A stretch of DNA of 64,000 nt from Thioclava dalianensis (GCF_000715505.1 NZ_JHEH01000006.1:1-64000); one strand, 5' to 3'. Counted from the first letter of the stretch, positions 32,064-42,797 are shown. The notes: generated from the sequence alone by a model not told the origin. A program made the numbers and translations.

Positions 32064-35002
32064 GCGTTTTCGCCGTCCCGATCGGTGTCGATTTTCCCGA
32101 GGCGCTGGTTGCGGGGCTGGTCGAGCGGATGGCGGATCAACCGCCTGAGGCGATGGCGCGGGTTCAGCTTTATCTCAATTCCGGGCGGATGTTGCGCCGG
32201 GTGCGCGAGGTGTTCCTGAGCGAAGGGGCGCGCTACCTGCCGCACCTGCGCCTTGTGAGCGATCTCGGGCAGGATCCGTTGGCCGGCCTGCCGTTGGCGG
32301 TCTCAGGCTTGCGGCGCAAGCTGGAATTGGCGCAGCTTGTCGAGCAGTTGACCCGCGCTATCCCTGCTTTTGAGGCGGGTTCGAGCCATATTCAGCTTGC
32401 CGAGAGCCTCTCCAGCCTGATTGCAGAGATGCAAAGCGAGGGGGTTCACCCCGATGATCTCGAGACGATCGAGATGTCAGAAAACTATGCCGAGCATTGG
32501 CGGCGCAGCCTTGAGTTTATCAAGATCGTGGCGCGGTATTTCGAAGGCGATGCGGGCTTGGATGCCGAGGCGCGCCAGAGGTTGGTCGTCGAGGAAATCG
32601 CGCGCAGCTGGGCCCATACCCCGCCGGAGGATCCGGTGATCGTGGCGGGCTCGACCGGGTCGCGTGGCGCGACAGCTGCCTTCATGCGCGCGGTCTGCGG
32701 GCTTGAAGACGGTATGGTCGTTTTGCCGGGTTTCGACCGAGATATGACCGATTTGGCCTGGAATAGTCTCTTTTCCGGGAAGTTTCCGATCGAGGATCAT
32801 CCGCAATACCGGTTTCGCGGATTGCTCGACAGCTTGGGTCTGACGCCCGGTGATGTGCGCGATTGGACCGGAGCTGTGCCGAATGCGGCGGCGCGCAACA
32901 AGTTGGTTTCCCTTGCGCTGCGGCCTGCGCCGGTCACGGATCAATGGCGGATCGAGGGGCGCGATCTGGGTGATTTGCGTCAGGCCTGCGCGGGTCTTTC
33001 GCTGATTGAGGCGCGCGACCCGCGCCATGAGGCTCTGTCCATCGCGCTGCGGATGCGCGAGGGGCTTGAGACCGGGCGCTCGGTTGCGCTGATCACGCCG
33101 GATCGTCTGCTGGCCCGGCGCGTGACCGCCGCGCTCGACCGCTGGGGGATCATTCCCGATGATAGCGCAGGCCAGCCGTTGCAATTGACCGCGCCGGGGC
33201 GATTGCTGCGCCACGTGGCCGATCTGCGCGGGGCGGCGCTCACGATTGCGGATCTGCTCGTGCTGCTCAAGCATCCGCTCTGTGCGACTGGGGCGGGCTC
33301 GGACGCGCGGGGCCAGCATCTGCGCCTGACCCGCGATCTGGAACTGGCGCTGCGGCGTGATGGGCCTGCCTTCCCCTCGGCGGAGTCGCTGAGCGTCTGG
33401 GCGGCCAAGAAGCCTGAGGATCGCGCGACCTGGAGCAGCTGGGTCGCCGAGATGATCCAAGGCTTTGAGACGCCCGAGAAGCAGCCGCTTTTGGCCAGTA
33501 TAGAGACACATCTGGATCTGACAGAGCGTCTTGCCGCCGGTCCCGGTGGCTCTGCGGAGGTCAGTGAGCTGTGGCGCGAAGAGGGCGGGCGCGAAGCTCT
33601 GCGGCTGATGTCCGAACTGCGGCGCGAGGCTGGTTACGGCGGCGAGATGACGCCCTTTGCCTATGCCGAGCTGGTCAAACTGCAGCTTCAGGGCGGTATG
33701 GCGCGCAGCGGACGCTCCGCGCATCCTCGGGTCGCGATCTGGGGGACGCTGGAGGCACGCGCCTCGAATGCCGATCTGATTATTTGCGGCGGGCTGAACG
33801 AGGGCAGCTGGCCCGAGGCGCCAGCGCCGGATCCTTGGCTGAACCGGCAGATGCGTCTCGAAGTCGGGCTTTTGCTGCCCGAGCGCCAGATCGGCCTGTC
33901 GGCACATGACTTCCAACAAGCGATGGGGGCAGGCGAGGTGGTTCTGAGCCGCGCGCGCCGCGATGCCGAGGCCGAGACGATCCCGTCGCGCTGGCTCAAC
34001 CGGATCACCAACCTGTTGCAGGGGCTGCCCGAGCAGGGCGGCGACGTGGCGCTGGCAGAGATGCGGACACGCGGCACGCACTGGCTTTCGCTCGCCGATC
34101 AGCTTGAGACGCCGCAGATCACTTTGGCGCCCGCGCCTCGCCCCTCGCCGCGTCCGCCCCGCGCGCATCGGCCCAAAAACATCTCTGTTACGGCGGTGCA
34201 GACCCTGATCCGGGATCCTTACGCGATCTATGCCAAGCGGATACTCAAGCTGTTCCCACTCGATCCGATGCGACCCGCGCCTGATCCTCTGCTGCGCGGG
34301 AAAATCCTGCATGAGATTGTGGAGACCTTCACCAAGACGCGCCCCGAGTCTGAGACGATCGAGGCTGCGCGCGAACGGCTGCTTTCGATTACCGATACAG
34401 TGCTGGAGAGGGACGTCGCTTGGCCCAGCACCCGTCGGATCTGGCGCGCCCGGATTGCCCGGATCGCCGGACGGTTCTGCGAGGACGAGGCCACACGGCT
34501 GACCGAAGGAACGCCCACGGTGATCGAAGAAAAAGTGACTGTTCCGCTGCAGAACGTCGATTTTTCGGTAACGGCCAAGCCGGACCGGATTGATCTTTTG
34601 TCCGATGGTCAGGCGCGGATTTTCGACTACAAGTCGGGCGGGCTCCCCAGTGAGGCGGAGATCATCGCGTTCAACAAGCAGATGCTTCTGGAGGCGGCGA
34701 TGGTCGAGCGCGGTGCCTTCGCCGACATCGGCGTCCGGCGCGTCGCGGGCATGACTTATGTGCGGCTTGGAGGCGGCGGAGAGTCCCCCGATGTGAAGGG
34801 GGTTTCCAAGGATCGGACCGAAACCCCGGATGAGGCGTGGGCGCGCTTGGCCGGGCTTGTTGCGCGATATCAGAGCCAAACCCAAGGCTACACGGCGCGG
34901 CGGGCGATGCAGAAAACCGCTGATCGCAGCGATTACGATCTGCTGGCGCGGTTTGGAGAATGGGACACGACCGATGAGCCCGAGCCGGAGGATCTGACGT
35001 GA
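32060..35002 (+). CDS. addB: double-strand break repair protein AddB
   Basis: Subunit of the AddAB helicase-nuclease that resects double-strand breaks for RecA-dependent repair. The 980 residues have the alphaproteobacterial AddB form: a degraded helicase part at the N-terminus without a clear Walker A, and NLIICGGLNEGSWP-like sequence (ADLIICGGLNEGSWPEA). A C-terminal PD-(D/E)xK nuclease is visible in GKILHEIVETFTK, AKPDRIDLLSDGQARIFDYKSG and the lysine in FNKQMLLEAAM. The start at 32060 overlaps the murU stop; the frame upstream to 31739 only shadows murU. Confidence 0.95.
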   Translation: MSVFAVPIGVDFPEALVAGLVERMADQPPEAMARVQLYLNSGRMLRRVREVFLSEGARYLPHLRLVSDLGQDPLAGLPLAVSGLRRKLELAQLVEQLTRAIPAFEAGSSHIQLAESLSSLIAEMQSEGVHPDDLETIEMSENYAEHWRRSLEFIKIVARYFEGDAGLDAEARQRLVVEEIARSWAHTPPEDPVIVAGSTGSRGATAAFMRAVCGLEDGMVVLPGFDRDMTDLAWNSLFSGKFPIEDHPQYRFRGLLDSLGLTPGDVRDWTGAVPNAAARNKLVSLALRPAPVTDQWRIEGRDLGDLRQACAGLSLIEARDPRHEALSIALRMREGLETGRSVALITPDRLLARRVTAALDRWGIIPDDSAGQPLQLTAPGRLLRHVADLRGAALTIADLLVLLKHPLCATGAGSDARGQHLRLTRDLELALRRDGPAFPSAESLSVWAAKKPEDRATWSSWVAEMIQGFETPEKQPLLASIETHLDLTERLAAGPGGSAEVSELWREEGGREALRLMSELRREAGYGGEMTPFAYAELVKLQLQGGMARSGRSAHPRVAIWGTLEARASNADLIICGGLNEGSWPEAPAPDPWLNRQMRLEVGLLLPERQIGLSAHDFQQAMGAGEVVLSRARRDAEAETIPSRWLNRITNLLQGLPEQGGDVALAEMRTRGTHWLSLADQLETPQITLAPAPRPSPRPPRAHRPKNISVTAVQTLIRDPYAIYAKRILKLFPLDPMRPAPDPLLRGKILHEIVETFTKTRPESETIEAARERLLSITDTVLERDVAWPSTRRIWRARIARIAGRFCEDEATRLTEGTPTVIEEKVTVPLQNVDFSVTAKPDRIDLLSDGQARIFDYKSGGLPSEAEIIAFNKQMLLEAAMVERGAFADIGVRRVAGMTYVRLGGGGESPDVKGVSKDRTETPDEAWARLAGLVARYQSQTQGYTARRAMQKTADRSDYDLLARFGEWDTTDEPEPEDLT

Positions 35003-38000
35003 GCCCCAATGACGCAACCGAGCGCCAGATTCAGGCGTCGATGCCCAAAGACTCCGTGTGGCTGAGCGCGAATGCGGGCTCTGGCAAGACCAAAGTGCTG
35101 ACCGACCGCGTAGCGCGCATGCTGCTGAACGGCACCGAACCGCAGCGGATTTTGTGCCTCACCTATACCAAGGCCGCAGCCGCCGAGATGCAGAACCGTC
35201 TGCTCGCGCTGCTGGGCGAATGGGCGATGATGGCGGAGACTGAGCTGCGCAAAAAGCTGGAGGCTCTGGGCGAGGAAGGTTCGATCAGCGCCGAGCGTCT
35301 GAACGAGGCGCGGCGGCTCTTTGCCAAGGCGATCGAGACGCCGGGCGGGCTCAAGATCCAGACGATCCACGCGTTTTGCGCCTCGCTGTTGCGGCGGTTT
35401 CCGCTAGAGGCTCAGGTACCGCACGGGTTCAGCGAGATGGATGATCGCGCGGGCGATCTGATGCGCGAGGATATTCTCGAGGCGATTGCTTCGGGTGAAG
35501 AGCGACCGGTTCTAGATGCGCTTTTGATGGCCTATTCTGCGGAAGATCTTGGCAAGATTTGCCGTGAAATCAGCCAGCATAGAGACTTATTCCTGCCCGA
35601 ACGCAGCCGGGCTGAGATCTTTGGGCACTATGGTCTGCCCGAAACCTTCACGCGTGCGGCTTTACTTGCGCAGGTCTTCGAGCCCGGGGATCTGGAGCTG
35701 GTGCGTTCCGTCGCGCCGGCCTGTCTTGGCAGCGGGCCGAATGACCAGAAGGTTGGGCGCGTTTTCGCCGGAATAGAGACGCTTGATCTCACTGCGCTGG
35801 CGCAGCTGGCCGATGTGATGAACCTCAAGAAGGGCGCGAGCGTGCCGTTTGGGCCGAAGGGTGACAAGCTACTGACGCAGGGCTTGCAGAAAAAGCTTGA
35901 GCCGGGCGTGTTTGAGGCGCTCAAGGATCTGGCGGAGCGGGTGGCAGAGGCGCGCGAGCCGCGACTGGCGCTGGCCGCAGCCGAGCGCAGCGAATTGCTG
36001 CACGCCTTCGCGCGGGCCTATCTGCCGCGCATCGACCGCTACAAGGCGCAGCGCGGGTGGCTCGATTTTGACGATCTGATCCAGCGCGCAGCGGCCTTGC
36101 TGTCGAACCCCTCCGTCGCGCAATGGGTGTTGTTTAAGCTTGATGGCGGCATTGATCATATTCTGGTCGACGAGGCGCAGGATACGAGCCCCGGCCAATG
36201 GCATGTGATCGAGCGTATCGCGGATGAGTTCACCTCGGGCGAGGGCGCACGCGATCAGCCGCGCAGCTTGTTTGTGGTGGGCGACCGCAAGCAATCGATC
36301 TACTCGTTTCAAGGCGCGGATCTGGCGCATTTTGAGGCGATGCAGAGACATTTTGTCGCGAAATTCGAGGGGGCGGGCGATCCGCTGCGCAGGTTGGAGC
36401 TAGAGCATTCCTTCCGCTCTTCGGCGGCGATTCTGCGAACCGTCGATGAGAGTTTCAAGGTTGGTTCTGAGGAAGGTCTGGGCGGTGCGCCGCATCACAT
36501 TGCCTTCCAGTCCGACTTGCCCGGGCGGGTCGATCTTTGGCCCGTTGTCGCGCAGGACAGTGAGACGGAAGAGACGGATTGGAGCGATCCGGTCGATCAG
36601 CTTGCCGATACCTCTGACACGGTGATCCTTGCGCGCGCGATTGCAGCCGAGATCAAGGCGATGATCGACTCTGGGGTGCAGATCCCGGACAAGAACGCGC
36701 CGGGTGGGGCGCGGGCGGTCCATGAGGGCGATTTCCTGATCCTTGTGCGGCGGCGCTCTGCGCTCTTTGCCGAGACGATCCGTGCCTGCAAAGCGGCACG
36801 TCTCAATGTGGCCGGGGCGGACCGGCTCAAGCTTGGGGCCGAGTTGGCGGTGCGCGATGTGCGCGCGCTTTTGTCGTTCTTGGCGACGCCGGAGGATGAT
36901 CTGTCGCTCGCAGAGGCCTTGCGATCTCCGCTTTTGTGTTGGAGTGAGCAGGAGCTTTATTCTCTGGCGCAGCCGCGCGAGGGTTTCCTCTGGGAGGCGC
37001 TGCGAAAGTCTCTAAACCGCCCCGATACGCTGACGATTTTGCGCGATCTGCGCGACAATGCGGATTTCTTGCGGCCCTTCGAGCTGATCGAGCGACTGCT
37101 TACGCGGCATGGTGGGCGCGAGCGGTTGCTGGCGCGTCTGGGCCCGGAGGCCGAGGACGGCATTGACGAGCTGATCTCGCAGGCTCTGGCCTTTGAGCGC
37201 AACGAAGTGCCAAGCCTGACCGGGTTCCTCGATTGGCTCGAGGCGGATGAGGTCGAGGTGAAGCGCCAGCTTGAAGGGGCAGGGCGCGCGATTCGGGTGA
37301 TGACGGTGCATGGCTCAAAAGGGCTTGAGGCGCCGATCGTGCTGCTGCCCGATACTGCTTTGCACAATTCGCCCGATAGCGCGCAGGTTTTTCCGCTTGG
37401 AGATGCGCTCGCGGGTTGGAGCGTTCCCAAGGATGACGCGCCCGAGGCACAGCAGCTTGCAACAGAGGCCCGACGTGCGCAGCGCGAGGCGGAATCGTTG
37501 CGTCTTTTGTATGTCGCGATGACGCGGGCCGAGAAATGGTTGATCGTTGCTGCCTCCGGCAAGACTGGAGAGGGCTCGGAGAGCTGGTATTCACGGATTA
37601 CCGAAGGGCTTGATCGAGCTGGAACAGAGACTGTTTTGCCTCTGAGCCCGGCCCTTCAAGCGATTGGGGAAGTGCAACGCCATAGCCACGGTGATTGGCC
37701 CGCGCCCTTGGGTGCTCCAGGCGAAGGTTATGTCGCGGAGAGAGCAGTTGAGCTGCCCGATTGGGTCCGCATACCCGTTTTGAAACCCGAAGCTGCGGTC
37801 AAGATGCGCACGCCGTCGGATCTCGAGGGGGCCAAGGCGCTGCCCGGCGAGGGCTATGGGCTGGACGAAGAGGCCGCGAAGGCGCGCGGGCGGCAGTTGC
37901 ATCTCTTGCTCGAATATCTTCCGCAACGCCCGGAGGCGGATTGGGTGGAGGTCGCGCGCTCGCTTCTCTCCACCGGCGAAGATGCGCTGCTTTGGGACGA

Positions 38001-38391
38001 AATAGAGCCTCTTTTGGACGAGGCGCGCCGGGTTTTGCATGCAGATGGTATGGCCGAATGGCTTGGCCCCGGGGCCTTGGCCGAGGTCGAGTTCGTTGCG
38101 GACCTCCCCGAGCTGGGCGGCGCGCGTCTGCATGGGATCATCGACCGGCTGGTCGTCACGCCCGAGGTGGTCCGGGTGCTTGACTACAAATCCAACGCAA
38201 TCGTGCCGCAGGATCCGCGCGACATCCCCGAAGGCTTGGTGCGGCAGATGGCGGCCTATCGCAGCGCAATGCGCCAGATCCATCCGGGCAGACCCGTGCA
38301 ATGCGCGATCTTGTGGACGGCGAGCGGGACGTTGATGCCGCTCGCAGATGCACAACTAGATGCGGCTTTGCGCGCAGACCCCGTATCTTGA
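34999..38391 (+). CDS. addA: double-strand break repair helicase AddA
   Basis: UvrD-type helicase and nuclease subunit of AddAB. The 1130 residues contain motif I SANAGSGKTKVLTDRVARML, motif Ia ILCLTYTKAAAAEMQNRL, IQTIHAFCASLLRRFP, motif II ILVDEAQDTSPGQW, motif III FVVGDRKQSIYSFQGAD, VMTVHGSKGLEAPIVLLPDT and LLYVAMTRAEKWLIV. The RecB-type nuclease at the C-terminus has GRQLHLLLEYLP, IIDRLVV and VLDYKSN. It starts four bases inside addB. Full length and intact. Confidence 0.97.
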   Translation: MSPNDATERQIQASMPKDSVWLSANAGSGKTKVLTDRVARMLLNGTEPQRILCLTYTKAAAAEMQNRLLALLGEWAMMAETELRKKLEALGEEGSISAERLNEARRLFAKAIETPGGLKIQTIHAFCASLLRRFPLEAQVPHGFSEMDDRAGDLMREDILEAIASGEERPVLDALLMAYSAEDLGKICREISQHRDLFLPERSRAEIFGHYGLPETFTRAALLAQVFEPGDLELVRSVAPACLGSGPNDQKVGRVFAGIETLDLTALAQLADVMNLKKGASVPFGPKGDKLLTQGLQKKLEPGVFEALKDLAERVAEAREPRLALAAAERSELLHAFARAYLPRIDRYKAQRGWLDFDDLIQRAAALLSNPSVAQWVLFKLDGGIDHILVDEAQDTSPGQWHVIERIADEFTSGEGARDQPRSLFVVGDRKQSIYSFQGADLAHFEAMQRHFVAKFEGAGDPLRRLELEHSFRSSAAILRTVDESFKVGSEEGLGGAPHHIAFQSDLPGRVDLWPVVAQDSETEETDWSDPVDQLADTSDTVILARAIAAEIKAMIDSGVQIPDKNAPGGARAVHEGDFLILVRRRSALFAETIRACKAARLNVAGADRLKLGAELAVRDVRALLSFLATPEDDLSLAEALRSPLLCWSEQELYSLAQPREGFLWEALRKSLNRPDTLTILRDLRDNADFLRPFELIERLLTRHGGRERLLARLGPEAEDGIDELISQALAFERNEVPSLTGFLDWLEADEVEVKRQLEGAGRAIRVMTVHGSKGLEAPIVLLPDTALHNSPDSAQVFPLGDALAGWSVPKDDAPEAQQLATEARRAQREAESLRLLYVAMTRAEKWLIVAASGKTGEGSESWYSRITEGLDRAGTETVLPLSPALQAIGEVQRHSHGDWPAPLGAPGEGYVAERAVELPDWVRIPVLKPEAAVKMRTPSDLEGAKALPGEGYGLDEEAAKARGRQLHLLLEYLPQRPEADWVEVARSLLSTGEDALLWDEIEPLLDEARRVLHADGMAEWLGPGALAEVEFVADLPELGGARLHGIIDRLVVTPEVVRVLDYKSNAIVPQDPRDIPEGLVRQMAAYRSAMRQIHPGRPVQCAILWTASGTLMPLADAQLDAALRADPVS

Positions 38392-38446
38392 CGCAGAGCA
38401 GGGTGCCACCTAGGTTCAGAGCCAACCCAATTCTCAGGAGGCTTAT

Positions 38447-38767
38447 ATGGCTACCGTTGCTGTTACCGACGCCACTTTCGATCAAGAAGTGCGCCAATCC
38501 GACGTCCCCGTCGTCGTGGATTTCTGGGCTGAATGGTGCGGCCCGTGCCGGACGATCGGCCCGTCGCTTGAAGAACTGTCCGAGGAATTGTCGGGCAAGA
38601 TCAAAGTCGTGAAGATCAATGTCGACGAAAACCCCGAAAGCCCAGCCACTCTGGGCGTGCGCGGTATCCCGGCTTTGTTCCTGTTCAAAAACGGCGAAGT
38701 CGTCTCCAACAAGGTTGGCGCAGCCCCCAAAGCGGCGCTCCAGACCTGGATCGAATCGGAAATCTGA
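38447..38767 (+). CDS. trxA: thioredoxin
   Basis: General cytoplasmic disulfide reductase, 106 residues, recharged by thioredoxin reductase. The active site is [18 protein letters not shown], with the classical [34 protein letters not shown] carries the conserved cis-proline and is broken here over residues 58-86. AGGAGGCTTAT precedes the ATG. A 55-base gap to addA could hold its own promoter. A strong terminator follows, closing the operon. Confidence 0.98.
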   Translation: MATVAVTDATFDQEVRQSDVPVVVDFWAEWCGPCRTIGPSLEELSEELSGKIKVVKINVDENPESPATLGVRGIPALFLFKNGEVVSNKVGAAPKAALQTWIESEI

Positions 38768-38790
38768 GCTTCGGGTTCAAAGGGAATACA

Positions 38791-38812
38791 GGGCGCCTTC
38801 GGGCGCCCTTTT
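38791..38812 (+). terminator. rho-independent terminator of trxA
   Basis: Stem GGGCGCC / GGCGCCC with a TTCG tetraloop, followed by TTTT, 23 bases after the trxA stop. It also touches the end of the convergent gene at 38812. Confidence 0.9.
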
Positions 38813-39717
38813 CATATCGGCCAGCCAAATCCGCGCAGGTGGCCGCGCAGATTTTCTTCGAATTCCGGTCGGCCCGCATTCAACGCGTTAAGCGCAAAGC
38901 GCCAATAGAGGTAGCGTGCGACGGGGGGCGTTTGGTGGCGGCGCGCGAAGGCCGCGTCGATCCCGTCACGTGGCACCGATCCGGCAATATGGTCGATATC
39001 TGACCTGCCGAAGAAGACCGCAGGTTTGCGCAGGAAATAGCCGTCAAGCGCCAGACCGCTGTTTTGCGTCACCAGAAAGCTGCAATGCGGCAGAAGATCG
39101 TGCGAGCCGCCCATCTGAAAACTGAAGCGCGAAAACCGCGCGGCGATGCGTTCGAGCGCGTTGATCTCGGCGCGCGAATAGGTCTCTTTGGGGTGCAGCG
39201 TCGCGACTGTTGGGCCGGGATGGCGGGCCAGAACCGCTTCGATCATCTCAAGCGGGCTCATCGACTGGAAGCTGCGGTGCTGGGTGAGCTTGCCCTGCAA
39301 GCCAATCAGCGCGAGGTTTTTCTGATCCGTACAATTTACGCCGGAATAGAGCCTTTTTTGCCAATGCCCGAAGAAGCCCCCGGCGGCTGTTCCGTCGATG
39401 TCATCGGCGTTGAAGGCGGCCTTGGCCACGGGCCATTCCCACCGTTCTGCGCTGGCCTCGATATTCCAGAAGGCGCCGAAATAGCTGCGCCTGCTGGTCA
39501 GCGCGCGGTCATGAGTGGGCGGCTCCATGTGATACATCACATAACCCGGCGAACGCCGCGCCGCGCGCCGGGCCGCGGCCCCAGTCTCATGCAGCGAGAC
39601 GGTCCAATCCGCAGCCTCAAGCGCTCTGGTCAGCCGGTTGAAGAAATTGTGATCGCCCGCAGCGGCCTGGTTGCACGTCGTGGGAGGAAGATAGAGGGAT
39701 AGGTGGCGCTCTGGCAT
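38812..39717 (-). CDS. uncharacterised protein, possibly glycan-related
   Basis: Unrecognised 301-residue cytoplasmic protein without signal peptide or membrane helix. The N-terminal half has an unusual run of aromatic and acidic residues (FGAFWNIEASAERWEWPVA). The C-terminal half looks like a nucleotide-sugar or capsule-type fold: TVATLHPKETYSRAE, FSFQMGGSHDLLPHCSFLVTQ and NSGLALDGYFLRKPAVFFG. The latter recalls the serine/asparagine loops of KpsC/KpsS-like capsule glycosyltransferases and CDP-glycerol transferases. This is a weak resemblance only. It stands alone on the minus strand, facing trxA, with a 91-base divergent gap to hslV. Confidence 0.65.
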   Translation of the reverse strand: MPERHLSLYLPPTTCNQAAAGDHNFFNRLTRALEAADWTVSLHETGAAARRAARRSPGYVMYHMEPPTHDRALTSRRSYFGAFWNIEASAERWEWPVAKAAFNADDIDGTAAGGFFGHWQKRLYSGVNCTDQKNLALIGLQGKLTQHRSFQSMSPLEMIEAVLARHPGPTVATLHPKETYSRAEINALERIAARFSRFSFQMGGSHDLLPHCSFLVTQNSGLALDGYFLRKPAVFFGRSDIDHIAGSVPRDGIDAAFARRHQTPPVARYLYWRFALNALNAGRPEFEENLRGHLRGFGWPI

Positions 39718-39808
39718 CGTTTGACGCTAGCGCGGCCGCGCGATCCGGGCAAGCAGGGTTGCAGGTCGCGTGCCCGGGCCTCATATCTTCCTCAACACGG
39801 AGGATTTT

Positions 39809-40366
39809 ATGGCGGACGATAAGTTTCCCGGCTGGCACGGCACGACGATCATCGGCATTCGCAAGGGCGGCAAGGTCGTCGTGGCGGGTGACGGGCAAGT
39901 GAGCCTTGGCCAGACTGTCATCAAGGGCTCGGCGCGCAAGGTGCGCAGGCTTAGCCCCGGCGGGCACGACATCGTGGCAGGCTTTGCGGGCTCCACGGCG
40001 GATGCTTTCACGCTGCTTGAGCGGCTGGAGAAAAAGCTTGAGGCCTCGCCGGGTCAGCTGATGCGCGGTTGTGTCGAGCTGGCCAAGGATTGGCGCATGG
40101 ACAAATACCTGCGCAATCTCGAAGCGATGCTGATCGTGACCGATGGCAAGGATCTGTATGTGCTGACCGGGGCGGGCGATGTGCTTGAACCCGAGCATGA
40201 TATCGCCGCGATCGGCTCTGGCGGGAATTTCGCGCTGGCTGCGGCACGCGGTTTGATGGAGACCGATCTCGACGCTGAGGCGGTCGCGCGCAAGGCGATG
40301 GCGATTGCCTCCGATATCTGCGTCTATACCAATGGCAACCTGACGGTGGAGACCGTTGGTGGCTGA
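39809..40366 (+). CDS. hslV: ATP-dependent protease subunit HslV
   Basis: Proteolytic core of the HslUV protease. The 185 residues start [20 protein letters not shown]. The catalytic threonine follows HG, so a short propeptide must be removed, as in other alphaproteobacteria. [23 protein letters not shown] and [17 protein letters not shown] are family signatures, and [17 protein letters not shown] lies near the end. ATG 39809 is five bases after ACGGAGG. GTG at 39770 is in frame but lacks support. It overlaps the membrane protein gene by eight bases. Confidence 0.97.
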   Translation: MADDKFPGWHGTTIIGIRKGGKVVVAGDGQVSLGQTVIKGSARKVRRLSPGGHDIVAGFAGSTADAFTLLERLEKKLEASPGQLMRGCVELAKDWRMDKYLRNLEAMLIVTDGKDLYVLTGAGDVLEPEHDIAAIGSGGNFALAAARGLMETDLDAEAVARKAMAIASDICVYTNGNLTVETVGG

Positions 40367-41420
40367 GATCACGCGCGATGATCTGCGTGCGGCGGTCGCG
40401 GCCGGTCACCTGAGCGAGGCCCAAGCCGCAAGCGTGATGGCGCTTGCAGCGCGGCGCCTTGAGGGGCGCAGCGCGCTTCCGGCGGAGGACGAACCCTTTG
40501 AACTGTTCAAGGGCTTTGCCGAGATCTTCGTGACGGTCGGGTTGTTCATCCTGATCTTCGGCGTATTCGGCATGATCTGGTTTGCAGGCGGGCGCGCGGC
40601 GTTCATTCTGCTGATCCCGATCGCGGCTCTGTTGGCTGAGTATTTCACACGCAGGCGGCGTATGGTTCTGCCCTCGATCCTGCTGACTTTGACGCTTGCG
40701 GGATCGGTGCTGGCGAGCTTTCTCGGTATCCCGATCTTTGGCTATGCGTCGGTTCTCAGCGATCCGAGCCTGAGTCTGGCGCTGGGCGTAACGGCGGTCG
40801 CGCTGCTTGTCTGGTTTTTGCGTTACCGGGTGCCCTTCTCGATGTTTCTCGTGGGGCTTTGCGTGCTGGGTATTTTGCTGAGTGCTGCCAAAGCGGTGGA
40901 TCCCGGAATTGCGCCTGCGCAGGCGGTGAACCTGTTTGACCTTTCAAGCGGCTCGATGCTGGGTTTGGCGATGCTGGTGTTTGGTGCGCTGGCGCTGGCG
41001 GGCGGGATCTGGTTCGACATGCGCGATCCGCACCGTCTGGGGCGGCAATCGGCAAGCGGCTTCTGGCTGCATGTGCTGGCCGCGCCTGCGCTGGTCAATA
41101 CGCTCGCGCTCACCTTCTATCATATGGGGCCGGGGGCGGGCTACGCGCTGCTCACGCTGGCCCTGGTGGCAGCAGCGGTGCTCGCACTGGTGATCGACCG
41201 GCGCTCTTTTTTCACTGCCGGTATCGGCTACATGATCTTCCTGAGCTTCTATGCTTTTGGAGATGCAACCAATCCGCGCTCGTGGTGGTTGGTGTTGATC
41301 CTGATCGGCCTCGCGCTGACCGGGCTTGGTGCCTTCTGGACCGAGCTGCGCGGGCGCGTGATGCGCCTGCTTTCCGATTTTCCCGGCAAGTCCCGCTTGC
41401 CGCCCTTTGCTACGGAGTAA
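40359..41420 (+). CDS. multi-spanning membrane protein between hslV and hslU
   Basis: Unknown integral membrane protein, 353 residues. A soluble N-terminus of about 50 residues ([20 protein letters not shown], helical) is followed by about ten hydrophobic segments, for example [38 protein letters not shown] and [19 protein letters not shown]. It loosely recalls DUF2157/DUF4401-type membrane proteins with a similar helical start. It begins with GTG (40359) or TTG (40356), overlapping hslV, and stops three bases before the hslU ATG, so all three genes are translated from one message. Confidence 0.8.
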   Translation: MAEITRDDLRAAVAAGHLSEAQAASVMALAARRLEGRSALPAEDEPFELFKGFAEIFVTVGLFILIFGVFGMIWFAGGRAAFILLIPIAALLAEYFTRRRRMVLPSILLTLTLAGSVLASFLGIPIFGYASVLSDPSLSLALGVTAVALLVWFLRYRVPFSMFLVGLCVLGILLSAAKAVDPGIAPAQAVNLFDLSSGSMLGLAMLVFGALALAGGIWFDMRDPHRLGRQSASGFWLHVLAAPALVNTLALTFYHMGPGAGYALLTLALVAAAVLALVIDRRSFFTAGIGYMIFLSFYAFGDATNPRSWWLVLILIGLALTGLGAFWTELRGRVMRLLSDFPGKSRLPPFATE

Positions 41421-41423
41421 TCC

Positions 41424-42731
41424 ATGACCGATCTGACCCCCCGCGAAATCGTCTCGGAACTCGATCGCTTCATCATTGGCCAGAAAGAGGCCAAGCGCGC
41501 CGTGGCGGTGGCCCTGCGCAACCGCTGGCGCCGTCACAAGCTGTCGGATGAGATGCGCGAAGAGGTGTATCCCAAGAACATCCTGATGATCGGCCCGACT
41601 GGCGTCGGCAAAACCGAGATCTCGCGGCGGCTGGCGAAACTGGCCAAGGCACCGTTTCTCAAGGTCGAGGCTACGAAATTCACCGAAGTCGGCTATGTCG
41701 GGCGTGATGTCGAGCAGATCATCCGCGATCTGACCGATGTGGCGATGGTGCAGACCCGTGACCAGATGCGCGAAGAGGTCAAGGCACGGGCGCATAAGGC
41801 GGCAGAGGAGCGGGTTATTTCCGCGCTTGCCGGAACGGATGCGCGCGAGGGCACCCGCGAGATGTTTCGCAAAAAGCTGCGCGATGGCGAGCTGGACGAC
41901 AAGGAGATCGAAGTCGAGGTGGCCGATGCCTCGGGCGGCATGCCGCTTGGCATGATGGGCGGTCAGCCCGGCATGGAGCAGCAGATGCAGGGGCTGCAGG
42001 ATCTCTTCAAGGCCTTTGGCAGCAACCGCACCAGCAAACGCAAGATGAGCGTGGCCGAGAGCTATGAGATCCTGATCTCCGACGAGGCCGACAAGCTTCT
42101 CGATGATGAGAAGGTCAAAGAGGCGGCGCTGGAGGTGGTGCAGCATTCGGGTATCGTCTTCATCGATGAGATCGACAAAGTCACGGCACGGGCCGATGCG
42201 CGCGGCGCGGATGTCTCGCGCGAGGGGGTGCAGCGCGATTTGTTGCCGTTGATCGAGGGCACGACCGTTTCGACCAAGCATGGGCCGGTCAAGACCGACC
42301 ATATCCTGTTCATCGCAAGCGGCGCCTTCCATGTCGCAAAGCCTTCGGATCTGTTGCCCGAATTGCAGGGGCGTCTTCCGATCCGGGTTGAGCTGCGTGC
42401 GCTTACCGAGGCGGATTTCACCCGCATCCTGTCGGAGACCGACAATGCGCTGACCCGGCAATATATGGCCCTGATGGAGACCGAGCAGGTCACCGTCGAG
42501 TTCACGCAAGATGGGATTGAGGCGCTGGCGCGGATTGCCGCCGAGGTGAACCAATCCGTCGAGAATATCGGCGCGCGGCGGCTTTATACCGTGATCGAGC
42601 GGGTGTTCGAAGAGCTGGCCTTCACCGCGCCGGACCGCGCGGGCGAGACCGTCATCATTGATGGCGCGTTCGTCGAGCAGGAGTTGGGCGCGCTGACCCG
42701 CGATATCGATCTGAGCCGTTACGTCCTTTAA
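41424..42731 (+). CDS. hslU: ATP-dependent protease ATPase subunit HslU
   Basis: AAA+ unfoldase that feeds substrates to HslV. The 435 residues are full length: [34 protein letters not shown] (split, residues 4-37), Walker A GPTGVGKT at 57-64, the pore-1 segment [19 protein letters not shown], Walker [14 protein letters not shown] and the C-terminal [17 protein letters not shown]. The intermediate domain includes the glycine/methionine-rich stretch [27 protein letters not shown] precedes the start. Confidence 0.98.
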   Translation: MTDLTPREIVSELDRFIIGQKEAKRAVAVALRNRWRRHKLSDEMREEVYPKNILMIGPTGVGKTEISRRLAKLAKAPFLKVEATKFTEVGYVGRDVEQIIRDLTDVAMVQTRDQMREEVKARAHKAAEERVISALAGTDAREGTREMFRKKLRDGELDDKEIEVEVADASGGMPLGMMGGQPGMEQQMQGLQDLFKAFGSNRTSKRKMSVAESYEILISDEADKLLDDEKVKEAALEVVQHSGIVFIDEIDKVTARADARGADVSREGVQRDLLPLIEGTTVSTKHGPVKTDHILFIASGAFHVAKPSDLLPELQGRLPIRVELRALTEADFTRILSETDNALTRQYMALMETEQVTVEFTQDGIEALARIAAEVNQSVENIGARRLYTVIERVFEELAFTAPDRAGETVIIDGAFVEQELGALTRDIDLSRYVL

Positions 42732-42797
42732 CATATCAGGACTGGCGCTGCGCGGCTTGTTTGCTATCCTCGCCTTGGGTAGCAAATTGGGCCGCGT

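Noticed and set aside
32477-35017. 846-codon open frame antisense to addB
   Set aside because: Composition is arginine- and proline-rich as expected of a shadow; the forward strand encodes an intact AddB.
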